This document shows positions 41,960-53,129 of a DNA stretch of 64,000 nucleotides, piece by piece. The notes below the pieces were generated by a model, which was given only the letters and a program-made list of their open reading frames with translations, had not been told where the DNA came from and searched no databases. The position numbers were made by a program, and so were the translations under genes. Source of the stretch: Nansenia antarctica. Taxonomy: Eukaryota > Chordata > Actinopteri > Argentiniformes > Microstomatidae. Position 1 is the first letter of the stretch. Each line of letters opens with the position of its first letter. The stretch spans positions 47,205,948-47,269,947 of the forward strand of contig OZ022340.1 in the NCBI GenBank assembly GCA_963989245.1, read 5' to 3'.

Positions 41960-42320
41960 AAACACCAAGTCACCCTCCTCACCTGTTATATTCAAACACC
42001 AAGTCACCCTCCTCACCTGTTCTATTCAAACACCAAGTCACCCTGTTATATTCAAACACCAACTCACCCTCCTCACCTGTTATATTCAAACACCAACTCA
42101 CCCTCCTCACCTGTTATATTCAAACACCAACTCACCCTCCTCACCTGTTATATTCAAACACCAACTCACCCTCCTCACCTGTTATATTCAAACACCAACT
42201 CACCCTCCTCACCTGTTATATTCAAACACCAACTCACCCTCCTCACCTGTTATATTCAAACACCAACTCACCCTCCTCAGCTGTTATATTCAAACACCAA
42301 CTCACCCACTTCACCTGTTA
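41960..42320 (+). repeat. 34-bp minisatellite, about ten copies
   Basis: Units of 'caccaactcaccctcctcac' plus 'ctgttatattcaaa'. An ORF of 213 codons through it is due to repetition. Confidence 0.95.
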
Positions 42321-42481
42321 TATTCTTCCAACACATGAAAGCCACAGAGTAGAAATCTTGTGCAATGTTAAGATACTGCTCAGTGTTAAGATAGTGTTCA
42401 GAGATATGATAGTGCTCAGTGTTAAGATAGTGTTCAGTGATATGATATTGCTGCAGATGTCCTCATGTTGAACAATATATG

Positions 42482-42786
42482 TGTGACCCGTGCGCTCCTA
42501 GTCAGGGGATTACGGTTAACAGGGGGGCGGGGGTTAAAAGGAGGAAGTGGAGCGCCAGTTTGGGAAGTCTGACGTTCGGTGTGCACGCCGAGTAGCAGTC
42601 ACAACACGGCGCATTATTTCAGTAGCCACTGTCACTGTTTCCTTTGAGTAAGAACCTAGCACGTAGCACACAGCATCTGCTGACTGAGAACAACCTTTTA
42701 CTACAACTGTGAAATAAACGTGAACTTTTTATAAGACGCTCTCAGTGCCTCTTTATTGAGGGGAACCTGGATTACTGGAGGTTACA
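42482..42786 (+). repeat. Gypsy 5' LTR
   Basis: 305 bp, TGTGACCC to GGTTACA, with an AATAAA near 42,714 and a TTTATAAGA box nearby. It differs from the 3' LTR at about three positions. Confidence 0.9.
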
Positions 42787-42869
42787 GTTTGGCGTCACGA
42801 ACATGATTTCACAGCAGATTAGGTTTAGGGTTCTGTAAAGGAAACAGTGACAGTGGAGGGGCAGGCGAA

Positions 42870-44730
42870 GTGCTGTTTCAGGAAGTGGGACCTCGGGAGG
42901 TGCAGGTTTCCGTATGCTCAGCTGAGGCAGAAGTAGGGGGTCAGGGAACAGAAAATGCTCATCTACTACAGTTTAGTTGTCCTAGCCTAACTGAACAGCA
43001 GCTGGGCCAGGCAAGGGCATTGTTGGCTGAATTTGCCGGGGTGTTTGCATTTAGTGATGAGGAGTTGGGGGGTACTGATGTCATACAGCATGAGATTCCA
43101 CTGACAGATGAGACACCAGTTCGTCAGAGATATCGAAGGTTACCCCCTAGTCAGTATGAGGAAGTAAAGGCCCATATTAGACAACTGTTGGAGCAGGGAG
43201 TGATTAGTGAAAGCAGTAGCCCCTATTCCTCACCCTTGGTCATTGTGAAGAAAAAGGACGGCAAGATAAGGATGTGTGTTGACTACCGCCCATTAAATTG
43301 GAAGACCAGGAAAGATGCATACCCTTTACCCAGGATAGAGGAGTCCCTTGATGCGTTGCATGGAGCAAAATGGTTTTCAACATTGGATCTGGCCAGCGGA
43401 TACAATCAAGTTGCAGTAGTGGAGAAGGACAGGCACAAGACAGCTTTTTGTACTCCATTTGGGCTGTATGAATTTAATCGTATGCCATTTGGTTTATGTA
43501 ACGCTCCAGGGACATTTCAACGGCTCATGGAAAGGATTCTGGGTGACCAGCATTTTGTCTCTTTTGCTTTATTTAGATGATGTTGTTGTTTTTTCGCCTT
43601 CCTTCGAGCAGCACCTGGCCCGGCTGAGATTGGTGTTGTCCCGGTTCAGGCAGCATGGGTTGAAGGTGAAGTGGAGTAAGTGCTCATTATTCCAGCATAA
43701 GGTGAACTACCTGGGGCATGTTATTTCCGAGGAGGGGGTGTCCACCAACCCAGAGAAGATTCAGGCGGTAGCAGAGTGGCCACATCCACAGAACTATACT
43801 GAACTTAAGTCGTTTCTTGGATTTGCTGGCTACTACAGACGCTTTGTGAAGGGCTTCTCCCAGCTGGCTGTGCCGTTGCATGTTTTGTCCTCTCTTGCCT
43901 CTCCGAAGGGACAGGGCTCGAGATGGAGTCCCCAGTGCGAGTCTGCATTTCAGAGTTTGAAGCAGAAGTTAATTTCAGCCCCGGTGCTGGCGTATGCAGA
44001 TTTTTCAAAGATGTTTTATTTGGAGGTCGATGCGAGCCATCAGGGGCTTGGAGCTGTTCTGTCGCAAGATAGGGCTGAGGGGAGAAGGCCGGTTGCCTAT
44101 GCGAGTCGAGGCCTGCGGCCAGCGGAGAGAAATATGGAGAATTACAGCGCAATGAAGTTGGAGCTCCTGGGACTGAAGTGGGCTGTGACGGATAAGTTCC
44201 GGGAGTACCTATTGGGGCGGAAGTTTACCATCTTTACCGATAACAACCCCCTTAGCCATTTGCAGACTGCTAGGCTTGGAGCTATTGAACAGAGGTGGGT
44301 GTCGGACCTAGCTAGGTTTGATTTTGACATCCGCTATCGGCCGGGCAGGCTGAATGGGAATGCAGACGCTCTCTCTAGGCAGTGCACCCGTCCTGGAGTC
44401 TCTGAGAGTGTAGCCACCTTTTTACCTGGGCAGGCTGCAGTAGAGGGCTCGGGGGGGCCGGAGGGGTTGGGCGGGGTCGTCTCTGTGAATGAGGTGAGCT
44501 GCTCATCCAGTTTCCCAGTGTATTCAGCGGAGGTTCTGTCATCGCAACAGCAGGTAGACCCGGTCATTAAGGCCTTCGCGAAGTACTGGGCTCAGGGCTG
44601 CAAACCAGGGCCTGTGGAGAGGGCCAAGGAGGAGAGTCAGACACTCGAGTTGCTGCGGCAGTGGGAGCGGATGGTGCAGGAAGGTTTTTTTTTTTTATCG
44701 GCTGTTCCAGGACACCCAGGGGTCAGGTGA
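42870..44730 (+). pseudogene. Gypsy pol: reverse transcriptase and RNase H
   Basis: The first frame has IPLTDETPVRQRYRRLPPSQ, SPLVIVKKKDGKIRMCVDYR and FSTLDLASGYNQVAV (first Asp), then breaks at a T-run near 43,555, one base too long. The second frame carries LLLYLDDVVVFS (YLDD catalytic pair), NYLGHVISEEGV, FLGFAGYYRRFVKGFS, then RNase H with LEVDASHQGLGAVLSQ, KLELLGLKWAV and FTDNNPLSHL, and the chromosome-proximal end RYRPGRLNGNADALSRQ. It stops after a long T-run at 44,685-44,697 that again shifts the frame. All catalytic residues are visible across frames. Confidence 0.85.
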
Positions 44731-45292
44731 AGCAAGTGCTGTTGCCATGCAGTCTGCAAGGGGAGGTATTGCAACGGATGCATGGGGGGCATGGACACCA
44801 TGGGGTGGAGAGGACCTTCGGACTGATAAGAGCCCGATGCTACTGGCCGGGTATGTACCAAGACATTGAGGCCTACTGTAAGCAGTGTAAGAGGTGCATA
44901 GTCTCAAAAGCCCCAGTGCCGAAGGTAGTGACTGAGTTGGGAAGTCTCATGGCATCCAGGCCGTTGGAGGTGGTGGCCATGGACTTTACGGTCTTAGAGC
45001 CCTCCAGTGATGGTCGCGAGAATGTTTTAATTTTGACAGATGTGTTTTCCAAATTTACAGTGGCGGTTCCAACAAGGGATCAGAAGGCTGTGACGGTGGC
45101 GAAATCACTAGTACGGGAGTGGATTCAGAAGTACGGTGTCCCTCAACGGATCCATTCAGACCAAGGGAAGTGTTTTGAAGCGGATGTAGTTTATCAGCTA
45201 TGCAAAATGTATAATATCAAACAGAGCCGTACCACCCCCAGGGTAACGGGCAATGTGAGCGGTTTAATCGCACCCTGCATGACCTGCTGAGG
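44700..45292 (+). pseudogene. Gypsy integrase, N-terminal and catalytic part
   Basis: HHCC zinc region (MHGGHGHHGVERTF, then CKQCKRC), MDFTVLEP (first catalytic Asp), TDVFSKFTVAVPTRDQ, and HSDQGKCFEADV (second Asp). A frameshift near 45,245 precedes the third catalytic region; CERFNRTLHDLL is readable in another frame. The frame is then cut at 45,293 by the LINE. Confidence 0.8.
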
Positions 45293-47827
45293 ACTCAGGA
45301 AGTGGACACCGGAGGCCTGTGAGACCCTCAGGGCCTGTTATGAATGCACAGACTGGGTGGAACTACAGAACACAGAAGGTAATAGGGTGATCGAGGGTGA
45401 AATTAAAGTCATCTTGTGTCGCAGGAACGCCTCGCAGCTTTGGGCCCTCCTAGGGAAAACCCCTGTGTGAAAAAGCATTGCGCACAACATGATATAAAGA
45501 ATATTTACGTTAACATTTGACAAAGAACCTTCATACGTAGACATATGGCCAAAAATGTGCAAATGCCTTCGCACATACCCTTAGCAAGGCGCTCCAATCG
45601 TTTCCCATGTTCTGGGGGAACAACATACCTGGAAAGGATGACATAACAACCCTCTGGTTAGAAGCACCTAACAAGCTAAGGACACTAATCCCATTAGTAA
45701 GTTAAGCATTCTGTAGTCTGTGAATATGGGTGTGACTTTACCAGGACTTGGGCTCTCCAAAGTGAAGGTAGTTGATACTATAGAGATCCATGTCCCCAGT
45801 GTGCCAGGCAAAGGTGCTTTTCCACATGCCAAAATACAGGTACGGTGTGTTCACCCCATTAATCTTGATCCCACTATCCCGCTCCACTGTGTCTAGGATG
45901 GTGTTCAGATGTCCGATGTTCCACTCGATCACATCCTATGAGAGATAGATGAGAAGCAATGTTGTCAATGCCAAGGTCATTCATATGTAAAGCAGTATGG
46001 TATAGAGACAAATGAGGAGAGAATAAAAGGAAAAGGTGATAACAATAAATGAATAGTGATTAACCCTAGTTAGATAAATCCAGCTGTGGACAGGATGGTT
46101 GACTGCTGCACTGACTATTTGACATGGTGCAGGGACAAGATTGTTCCGACGAGGACGGTGCGTTGCTTTCCCAACAATAAACCATGGATTACCTGTAACA
46201 TCAAGCTACTACTGAACCAAAAAAAGGCTGCCTATAAAGAGGGGGACAGAGAGAAGCGCAGGCTGATACAACAAGAGCTGAAGAGGAGTATGAAACAGGC
46301 CACGGTGGACTACAAGAACAAGGTGGAGAGGAAGCTGCAACACAGCAACACCAGAGAGGTGTGGAAGGGGATGAAGACCATCACCGGCTACAAACGGAAG
46401 AACAGTCAGGCAGCGGTCCCAGACTTGGCTAAGGCCTGGAGCGGCTGTTTCTGAGACATCTGAGACCACAGACTGAACATGCACGTGATCCCCTGCAGTT
46501 CGGGTACCAGGAAAAAGTTGGTGTGGATGACGCTGTCCTCTACCTCCTCCATCGTGCTTACTCCTACCTGGATGAGCCGGGAAGTCAGGTGAGGATAATG
46601 TTCTTTGACTTCTCAAGTGCCTTTAACACCATTCAGCCTCTTCTACTCCGAGAGAAGCTTTCAGATATGGGGGTTGATCCCTCCACTACATCCTGGATCA
46701 TGGACTACCTCACTGGACGGCCACAGTCAGGCTGGGGAACTGTGTCTCGGACACAGTAGTGAGCAACACCGGGGCTCCGCAGGGAACTGTGCTGGCTCCC
46801 TTCCTGTTCACCCTGTACACATCAGACTTCAAATACAACTCTGAGTCCTGCCACGTACAGAAGTACTCTGACGATACAGCCATAGTGGCGTGCGTGAGGG
46901 ATGGACGGGAGGGGGAGTACAGGGATCTGATAGGAGCCTTCAGCGTCTGGAGCGAGAGGAATGGTCTGCTCCTCAATCAAACCAAGACCAAGGAGCTAGT
47001 TATAGACTTCCGTAGGTCTAAGCCACCTCGGTTGCCCATTAACATCCGGGGCGAGGATATCGAAGTGGTGAAGACCTACAAGTACCTGGGGGTGCATCTG
47101 GACGACAAACTGGACTGGTCCACCAACACAGAGGCACTTTATAAGAAGGGCCAGAGCAGGCTGTACTTCCTAAGAAGACTTAGGTCTTTTGAAGTGTGTG
47201 GAGAGATGCTGGCCATGTTTTACCAGTCTGTCATGGCCAGCATTCTCTTCTACGCTGCAGTCTGCTGGGGGGGAAACATCACCAAGAGGGATACCGGACG
47301 GCTGGACAAGCTCGTAAAAAAGGCGGGTTCAGTGGTGGGAAGGAGCCTGGACTCTCTGGGGACGGTGGTGGAAAGAAGGACTAGGAGTAAGCTGCTGTCC
47401 ATCAGGGACAACCCCAACCACCCCCTCCATCATGTCCTCGCTGGGCAAACCAGCAGCCGCCGCAGAGGGCGGTTCATTACGATCCGCTCCCGGACGGAGC
47501 GATATAAAAAATCATTTATCCCGGCTGCACTAAGACTGTTCAATGGCAACTAAAGTAGCAGTCGGGGTCAAGGCTCCTGAATTTGTATTTATTATTTATT
47601 TTAATCATCATCACTTTTTTAGTATTTTAATATAATAACTATAGCCATCTTTTTAACCCACTTTTATATCATGATCTCACTGTTTTTATATACTGTACAT
47701 GGCTGGCCCAGTGTTGTTGTCTGTCCTTTATGTTGTGTTGTGTTGTTGTGTGGTTTTTAGTGGAGTGGCGCGGCAAAATGAATTTCCCCACGGGGATAAA
47801 TAAAGTATCCTATCTATCTATCTATCT
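45293..47827 (+). mobile_element. 5'-truncated LINE inside the Gypsy integrase
   Basis: Flanks AGGACT (45,287-45,292 and again from 47,827) look like a target duplication. LINE coding starts in the linker (KWTPEACETLRACYECTDW), is interrupted at 45,389-46,077 by KDM4 sequence, then resumes VDRMVDCCTDYLTWCRDK, WKGMKTITGYKRKN; a deletion follows, then QFGYQEKVGVDDAVLYLLHR, MFFDFSSAFNTIQP, NTGAPQGTVLAPFLFTLYTS, KYSDDTAIVACVRD (SDD catalytic pair) and the C-terminal RSKLLSIRDNPNHPLHH block. Frameshifts occur near 46,440 and 46,740. The 3' end is 'ggggataaataaag' with a (TATC)n tail. A Rex1/Babar-type LINE is most likely. Confidence 0.8.
45389..46077 (-). pseudogene. KDM4 (JmjC histone demethylase) gene fragment
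   Basis: Three exons lie in antisense with introns between. Exon 45,935-45,742 (acceptor TAG, donor GTAAAG): DVIEWNIGHLNTILDTVERD, GVNTPYLYFGMWKSTFAWH, DLYSINYLHFGEPKSW. Exon 45,628-45,579 (CAG/GTATGT): YVVPPEHGKRLERLAKG. Exon start 45,462-45,389: AQSCEAFLRHKMTLISPSI, then similarity ends at the insert border. This is the JmjC core of KDM4A-D (KDM4A-like wording), Fe(II)/2-oxoglutarate H3K9/K36 demethylases. The metal ligand motif reads HTGD where HTED is expected: the Glu ligand is Gly. GFFPGS is changed to GVFPRR. It is a genomic piece, not a cDNA copy, carried in a LINE, so not functional. Confidence 0.85.
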
Positions 47828-48660
47828 AGGACTCTCCCTCCAAACAAGAAGAGGAGATGGGAGAGGCCAGAGGTCGTGTTTGCGTATAACACCACCGAGC
47901 ATGCCAGTACAGGTTATACGCCATATTATTTGATGTTTGGTCAGTCTCCTAACCTGCCTATTGACATTCTGTTCGGGGTGGAGGGTGACTTTTCAGGGAC
48001 GGTGGATGACTGGGTCCAGGAGCATCAGAGGCGCCTGCAGGCAGCTCATCAGACGGCACGGCAGCAGATGGAGCAGGCTGCGGAGGCTCGCAAGAGACGG
48101 CATGGCCCTGCAACTCGCAATTCGGGGCTGGAGGTTGGTCAGTTGGTTTACAGGCGCAACCATAATTTCAAGGGGAGGCACAAGATTCAGGATCTGTGGA
48201 TGCCGGGGCCTTTCCGGGTGTTGCCAAGAAACCAGTTTATACCGGGGTCCCGCTGGACGGGTCCCAGGACCCAAAGACTATCCACCGGATGGAGCTTCGA
48301 CCATGTGGTCCAGAGGAACCGGGTCCCGAGTGCCCGGGTCTCGAGAGCCCAGGTCCCAAGGAGGCTCAGGAGGCCGTGGACTCAGAGAGTGAAGCTTGGT
48401 TCAGGGTGAGGCGCCCTGGAACGGCGTCTCCAGCTGTGAGCCAGCTGCTGCATGAAGGCGGGGATGCGGCGGATGGTGTAGTGTCCGAAGTGGAACAGCA
48501 GGAAACAGAATCAGACTCTGAACAGCTGGAGAGGGGGTCGGAGTCCGAGCCACCGGGGGAGGAATGGCCGGCACCGCTGCCTTCACCACGGCGGTCTCGG
48601 AGGCAGAATGCAGGGAGGCAAATCCCTTCAATCTCCCGAGGTCTGCAGTGCGAGGGGTAG
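47828..48660 (+). pseudogene. Gypsy integrase C terminus and tail
   Basis: Resumes after the LINE with VVFAYNTTEHASTGYTPYYL, MFGQSPNLPIDILFG, a coiled EHQRRLQAAHQTARQQMEQ region, and LVYRRNHNFKGRHKIQDLW (the GPY/F-like C-terminal fold region, PGPFRV). A frame change near 48,240 separates the final Glu/Pro-rich tail. The LINE and upstream frameshift prevent a whole protein. Confidence 0.75.
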
Positions 48661-48837
48661 AGGAGGGTGCAGTATCTAGTGTTGTCGCACACACTAACCG
48701 TCTCTGCCTAATGGCATTAAAAGACATAGTGTCAAGTTTGATTGCAGAGGTAGGAGTTGCAGGGTAGACCCTAGTGGGAGGGGGGGGACATCAGTGGGTT
48801 GATCATCGGGACGATGATCAGTAATGGGGGGGGTGAA

Positions 48838-49142
48838 TGTGACCCGTGCGCTCCTAGTCAGGGGATTACGGTTAACAGGGGGGCGGGGGTTAAAAGGAGG
48901 AAGTGGAGCGCCAGTTTGGGAAGTCTGACTTTCGGTGTGCACGCCGAGTAGCAGTCACAACACGGCGCATTATTTCAGTAGCCACTGTCACTGTTTCCTT
49001 TGAGTAAGAACCTAGCACGTAGCACACAGCATCTGCTGACTGAGAACAACCTTTTACTACAACTGTGAAATAAACGTGAACTTTTTATAAGACGCTCTCA
49101 CTGCCTCTTTATTGAGGTGAACCTGGATTACTGGAGGTTACA
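48838..49142 (+). repeat. Gypsy 3' LTR
   Basis: Second 305-bp LTR, preceded by a G-rich polypurine tract (48,824-48,834) and followed by the TATG target duplication. Confidence 0.9.
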
Positions 49143-49269
49143 TATGGTCAATGGAATTTCATAATTTTGGGTCATAATTGGGTGTTTCTCAACTGGTGTG
49201 GAGTGTGTGGTAAAAAAACTAAAAAACATCTATTTTAAGACTAGAAAAAACTAAAAATTGTGTTAAGTG

Positions 49270-50505
49270 TCAGACTTTTATTTTGACAGACGTGCATGAA
49301 AGTGGCTTTCTAGTCCCATTTAGGAAAAGTACATTTGGTCAATTATCATTCTCTGTTATAGCAATACAAACCTGGAACTCACTACCTACCTACATAAAAA
49401 ATATACATACATACTCCACCTTCACAACACACCTTAAGGCATGGCTTTGCAATAACTATAACTGCATACATTAATTTCTGTCAGATGTGACGTGTGTGTT
49501 GTATGTACACCTCTATCTTTGCTACCCGCCTGCATATGTCTGTGTGTGCTTCAATGTCTGGATGCTGCTGTGCCTGTATGTTGCTGTGTCTGTATGCTGC
49601 TATGTCTGTATATTGCTATGACTATTTGCTCTTCCTTTGTCCCCTTTGTACTGTTCTTATCTCATGTTATCTTATCTCACCCACTCCATCATCACCTGGT
49701 TCCCTGCTGCAACGACCAAGGACAAGGCCAAGTTGCAGCGGGTGCTACGTTCAGCAGAGAGGGTGATCGGCTGTCCCTTGCCCTCCCTCAACTCCCTGCA
49801 TGACACCAGGGCTCTGAGGAGGGCAAGGAAGATCATGGCAGACCCCTTCCACCCCGGCCACGGCCTCCTCACCCTGCTTCCCTCTGGAAGAAGGTTGCGG
49901 CTGCCTAAGGCACTGAAGGCCCGCCACAGGCTCAGCTTCTACCCCTCAGCCGCCAGGCTGTTAAATGACTCTGGCTCCCCCCCCCCCCCCCCGCCCCCAA
50001 GTCTGCCCAGGACTGAACTGGACTCACTGTAAAAAACTCTGCACTGCACTTTACTTTATACCGCACTATCCAATGCACTGTTGTCTGCCCTGTGTTGTTG
50101 TTGTGTTGTCCTGGTTTTTGATATGTGAAAAAAAGTATAAACGCACTTGCTGTGGTGACGAAGCAAATTCCTATATGTGTAATGCATAGTGGCAATAAAC
50201 GTTATCTCAATCTCAATCTCAATGTACTGTATTGATGTTGCTGCCATTTGTGCTTGAATGTCTTGTCTCCCCGGCATGTTTGTGCTTGCTCCAATTGTAT
50301 GTCCTGCTCCATTTGTTTGTGTTTGCTGCAATTGTAATTTTTTAAACTAATGAATTTTATTTTAGGGAGCCTATTGTCAACTGGCCCGGGGACTACGGCT
50401 GGAAATTAGCCATGTAGGCTAAAGCTGCTCCATTTACTGTTGTTACAGTTAATTAATGGGGACTGTCCACGACATCATAAACTAATAAACTAAACTAAAC
50501 ATGAG
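49270..50505 (+). mobile_element. LINE C terminus and 3' UTR, split by another LINE
   Basis: 49,283-49,474 encodes VPFRKSTFGQLSFSVIAIQT, WNSLPTYIKN and FTTHLKAWL, a C-terminal end found in many fish LINEs, closing at a stop. The 3' UTR continues to 49,676 and again from 50,223 to about 50,505, ending in (AAACT)n-like repeats, with a different LINE fragment between. Confidence 0.7.
49677..50222 (+). mobile_element. 5'-truncated LINE, same family as 29.9 kb
   Basis: Starts inside THSIITWFPAATTKDK, keeps CPLPSLNSLHDTRALRRARK and the stop region, then the same 3' UTR ending 'caataaacgttatct' with 'caatct' repeats. It closely matches 32,650-33,212; a few differences and a longer C-run near 49,980 are visible. 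Confidence 0.9.
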
Positions 50506-50785
50506 AACATTGGAGCTGCTGTTTCGGAATGTACCAGAATGCCATTCTATGGTCCCTCTCTCTGAGAACATCCAGTATCCTGCCTTTCATGAGTGGACCA
50601 CCGCCAAGCTGAGCGTTTTCGTTAGAATAATCCAACATCCCAATGAAGCAGAGGGTAACTTCAACGCGGCAAGATCTCTCTACAAGGATTTCGCTTTTGT
50701 CCACATTGCACATGCTCAGATGGAAAAAGATGGCGGCGCGATCACACGCGAGGCTGGAGGGGCTACCGACGTCGGTGCTTTTTAG
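50501..50785 (+). CDS. Unidentified 94-codon ORF
   Basis: ATG-led: MRTLELLFRNVPECHSMVPL, YPAFHEWTTAKLSVFV, GNFNAARSLYKDFAFVHIA. The last 20 codons run into the start of the next LINE (AAAAAGATGGCGGCG at about 50,723), so the natural end is lost or the ORF is chance. I recognise no domain. Residue composition is protein-like, without low complexity, so it may be an exon of an interrupted gene. Confidence 0.25.
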   Translation: MRTLELLFRNVPECHSMVPLSENIQYPAFHEWTTAKLSVFVRIIQHPNEAEGNFNAARSLYKDFAFVHIAHAQMEKDGGAITREAGGATDVGAF

Positions 50786-52095
50786 CGTTTTTAAACACAT
50801 TTGTATGTACATTTTTATGTCAGTACTTACGGGGAACTGTTGTGTAAATAGTACCTACAGCAGACTAGACTTACTAGAAGTTGGTGCGCAAAACGAGAAG
50901 ACAGTAACAGCGGATTTCCTGAAGCAACAGCAGATCCCACACGATATCGCTCGGACACCGGGAGAACAATGGTACGCGATCCCGCCTCTCAGACGCAAAC
51001 GTCGGCGTCGAGACCGTAAACAACGCCGAGGCCGCAGGGGAGGCCTGCTAGCTAGGCTGAGAACAAGCCCGGACAAGCCAGCTTTGCCGAGTATATTCCT
51101 CTCCAACGTGAGATCACTCGCTAACAAGATGGACGAACTGAGACTGCAGGTTGCTTCCAACAACACCGTGGGAGATAGCTGTGTGATTATTCTCACAGAG
51201 ACCTGGCTCAACGCTACCATCATCGACTCTGCGGTCGGCTTAGAGGGCCGCTCGCTTCACCGAGCTGACCGGACATTGCTTAGTGAGAAGACGCGCGGAG
51301 GCGGCCTCATTATATCTACGAAGGACAGCTGGTGCTTAAACACGAAAACTAAGTAGCCACTGCTCCCCAGACCTGGAATACTTGACTGTTAAATGCCGAC
51401 CCACATACCTCCCGAGGGAATTCAACGCGGTGTACATAACAGCTGTTTACATCGCACCAAGCGCAGATGCTAGCTTAGCATTGGCGCGGCTACATGACGT
51501 CATCAGTAGTGGACAGAGCGACTCCAGGCGGGTGTGGCAGGGGGTTCAGCACATGACAAACTTCAGAGCCAACAGGCTCACAGCCGCGGAGGACGACCCC
51601 CTGCTGGCGGAAAAGCTGAACTCCTTCTACGCCCGGTTCGACCAGGGGCGAACGGAGGTAACCACAACACAAACACCACTCTCTCCAGCTCTCAGCAGCC
51701 TCACCCTCACAGAGCATGAAGTGAGACGCGTGCTGAAGGCGGTGGACCCCAGAAAAGCCTCAGGGCCGGATGGCGTCCTGGGACGGGTGCTGAGGGACGG
51801 CCGGGGTTTTCACCAACATCTTCAACCAGTCCCTGTCCCAGGCCACCATCCCACCCTGCCTGAAAACCTCAACTATCATCCCAGTCCCGAAGAAAAGCAC
51901 GGTGAGCTGCCTAAACGACTACCGCCCGGTGGCACTCACACCAATCATCATGAAGTGCTTCGAGAAACTGGTCCGGGCCCACATAGTCACATGCCTATGT
52001 GCATAAGCACCACCCCTCGCCCCTCGGACATGGCTGGGAGCCGGTGGGTGGTCACTGTCGTGCTGTCCGCCACACACAACCTGCTCTCCCAATGA
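50723..52095 (+). mobile_element. LINE with 5' end, internally deleted
   Basis: Begins AAAAAGATGGCGGCG. Endonuclease part: LPSIFLSNVRSLANKMDELR, IILTETWLN, LEGRSLHRADRT; then AVYITAVYIAPSADASLAL and DVISSGQSD joined directly to SRRVWQGVQHMTNFRAN, a deletion of the endonuclease end and linker. RT start: VRRVLKAVDPRKASGPDGVL, then a frameshift near 51,800 and decay. Related to the element at 29.9 kb but a distinct subfamily. Confidence 0.75.
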
Positions 52096-52845
52096 ATCTA
52101 TCTGCACCAGGGCCAGCTGAAGACAAGGAGGAAGATGAGAGTGAGGAGGGAGATGAGGAGGAGGGAGAGGAGGATTCAGAATCTAGTGAGGCAGAATGTT
52201 CTGATTCAGAGTGATCACATATGTTTAAAGTGGTTCAATTGTTCTGTTACAGCTATTAAAGAGCTTATTTTGAAGTATAATTACGTCTCTTGTTATACAT
52301 TCATAATAGTTGATACCCTGGTGGCCTATGTTGTTTTACTCACACCATGAACTGGAACTTTGCCAAAAAGTAAAGTCGGTAGTATTTATTGTCACTCACC
52401 TAATACTTCGGAATTGTGAAAAGCTGACCAAAGATATTACATAGGGCTGAATGTAAATAGTGTTGTAATTTCTGAATGGTGAAACCAATATATACACAAA
52501 TACCATCAAACAAAACCTGAGAATCTCTAAAGAAGAACAAATGTTTCACTGTCCAATTACTTGGACAGGGCACTATAAATCTTTCTGCAGATCTCAAGTT
52601 AGGATTTGACCCGTAAGAAGAAAAAGAAAGGAACTGATGCCTGACCTGAGAGCTGCGAGAGAGAGGGGGGACATTGCCTACCTGCGACATGACAGGCTAA
52701 TTGTTCACCCCCGCGCCAGCACACCAAGGCAACCAAAGCCATTTTAGACTAGAGTAAAAGCTGAATCAGGTAAACATATGTCTGTTCACACACTCTACCT
52801 CATACAGATTGACACACCCCATGTTAAACACTAGCACTTCACTAC
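52096..52845. other. No recognised gene; acidic ORF end
   Basis: 52,095-52,214 encodes an acidic run (EDKEEDESEEGDEEEGEED) ending in TGA, with a possible acceptor (CACCAG) just before it. It might be the last exon of an acidic-tailed protein, but nothing upstream connects. The rest is AT-rich. Confidence 0.3.
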
Positions 52846-52948
52846 ACAGTTTACCAAAAAAGGGGCTAAAAATTGCTCACCTAAATATTAATAGCATCAG
52901 GAACAAACTAGCTGAGATATCAGAGATTTTACTCTCAGACAATTGGTG
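52846..52948 (+). mobile_element. LINE endonuclease start, short fragment
   Basis: Reads PKKGLKIAHLNINSIRNKLA and EISEILLSDN, the first strand and helix of an APE-type endonuclease. Similarity breaks at 52,948. Confidence 0.6.
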
Positions 52949-52949
52949 C

Positions 52950-53128
52950 ATTTTCAGACTAAGGTTTTGAAATACAATTTTTGTTTCAGAAAATAGTTTA
53001 CAAGAGTACTTTGGAGGGTTGTTTTGTGTTTTCTTTTTTTTACACAGTGAACTCACTTTTTGCTTTAACAAAAAATTAAAGATGTATCTGTTTACATACA
53101 GGATATCCTGAAAACAATTAGGTGTTGA
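52950..53128 (+). repeat. Sequence shared with the 10.6-11.5 kb region
   Basis: 52,955-53,025 equals the complement of 11,405-11,490, and 53,025-53,128 equals the complement of about 10,568-10,675. In the 10-11-kb region these two pieces are separated by a SINE, a minisatellite and a duplicated block; here they are adjacent, so this is the undisturbed arrangement. Confidence 0.65.
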
Positions 53129-53129
53129 C

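Larger units (their letters stand above)
42482..49142 (+). mobile_element. Gypsy-type LTR retrotransposon, young but disrupted
   Basis: Two 305-bp LTRs (42,482-42,786 and 48,838-49,142) start TGTGACCC and end GGTTACA; TATG lies outside both, a 4-bp target duplication. I count three differences between the LTRs (near 42,571, 42,743 and 42,762 and their partners), about 1%, so the insertion is recent. TGGCGTCACGAAC just inside the left LTR is a likely primer-binding site; a G-run precedes the right LTR as polypurine tract. Gag and protease are absent: about 85 bp separates the LTR from pol. Order RT, RNase H, integrase is that of Gypsy. A LINE splits the integrase. Confidence 0.9.

Noticed and set aside
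41830..42471. 213-codon ORF with repeated NTKSPSSPV words
   Set aside because: Runs through the 34-bp minisatellite. It has no independent domain.
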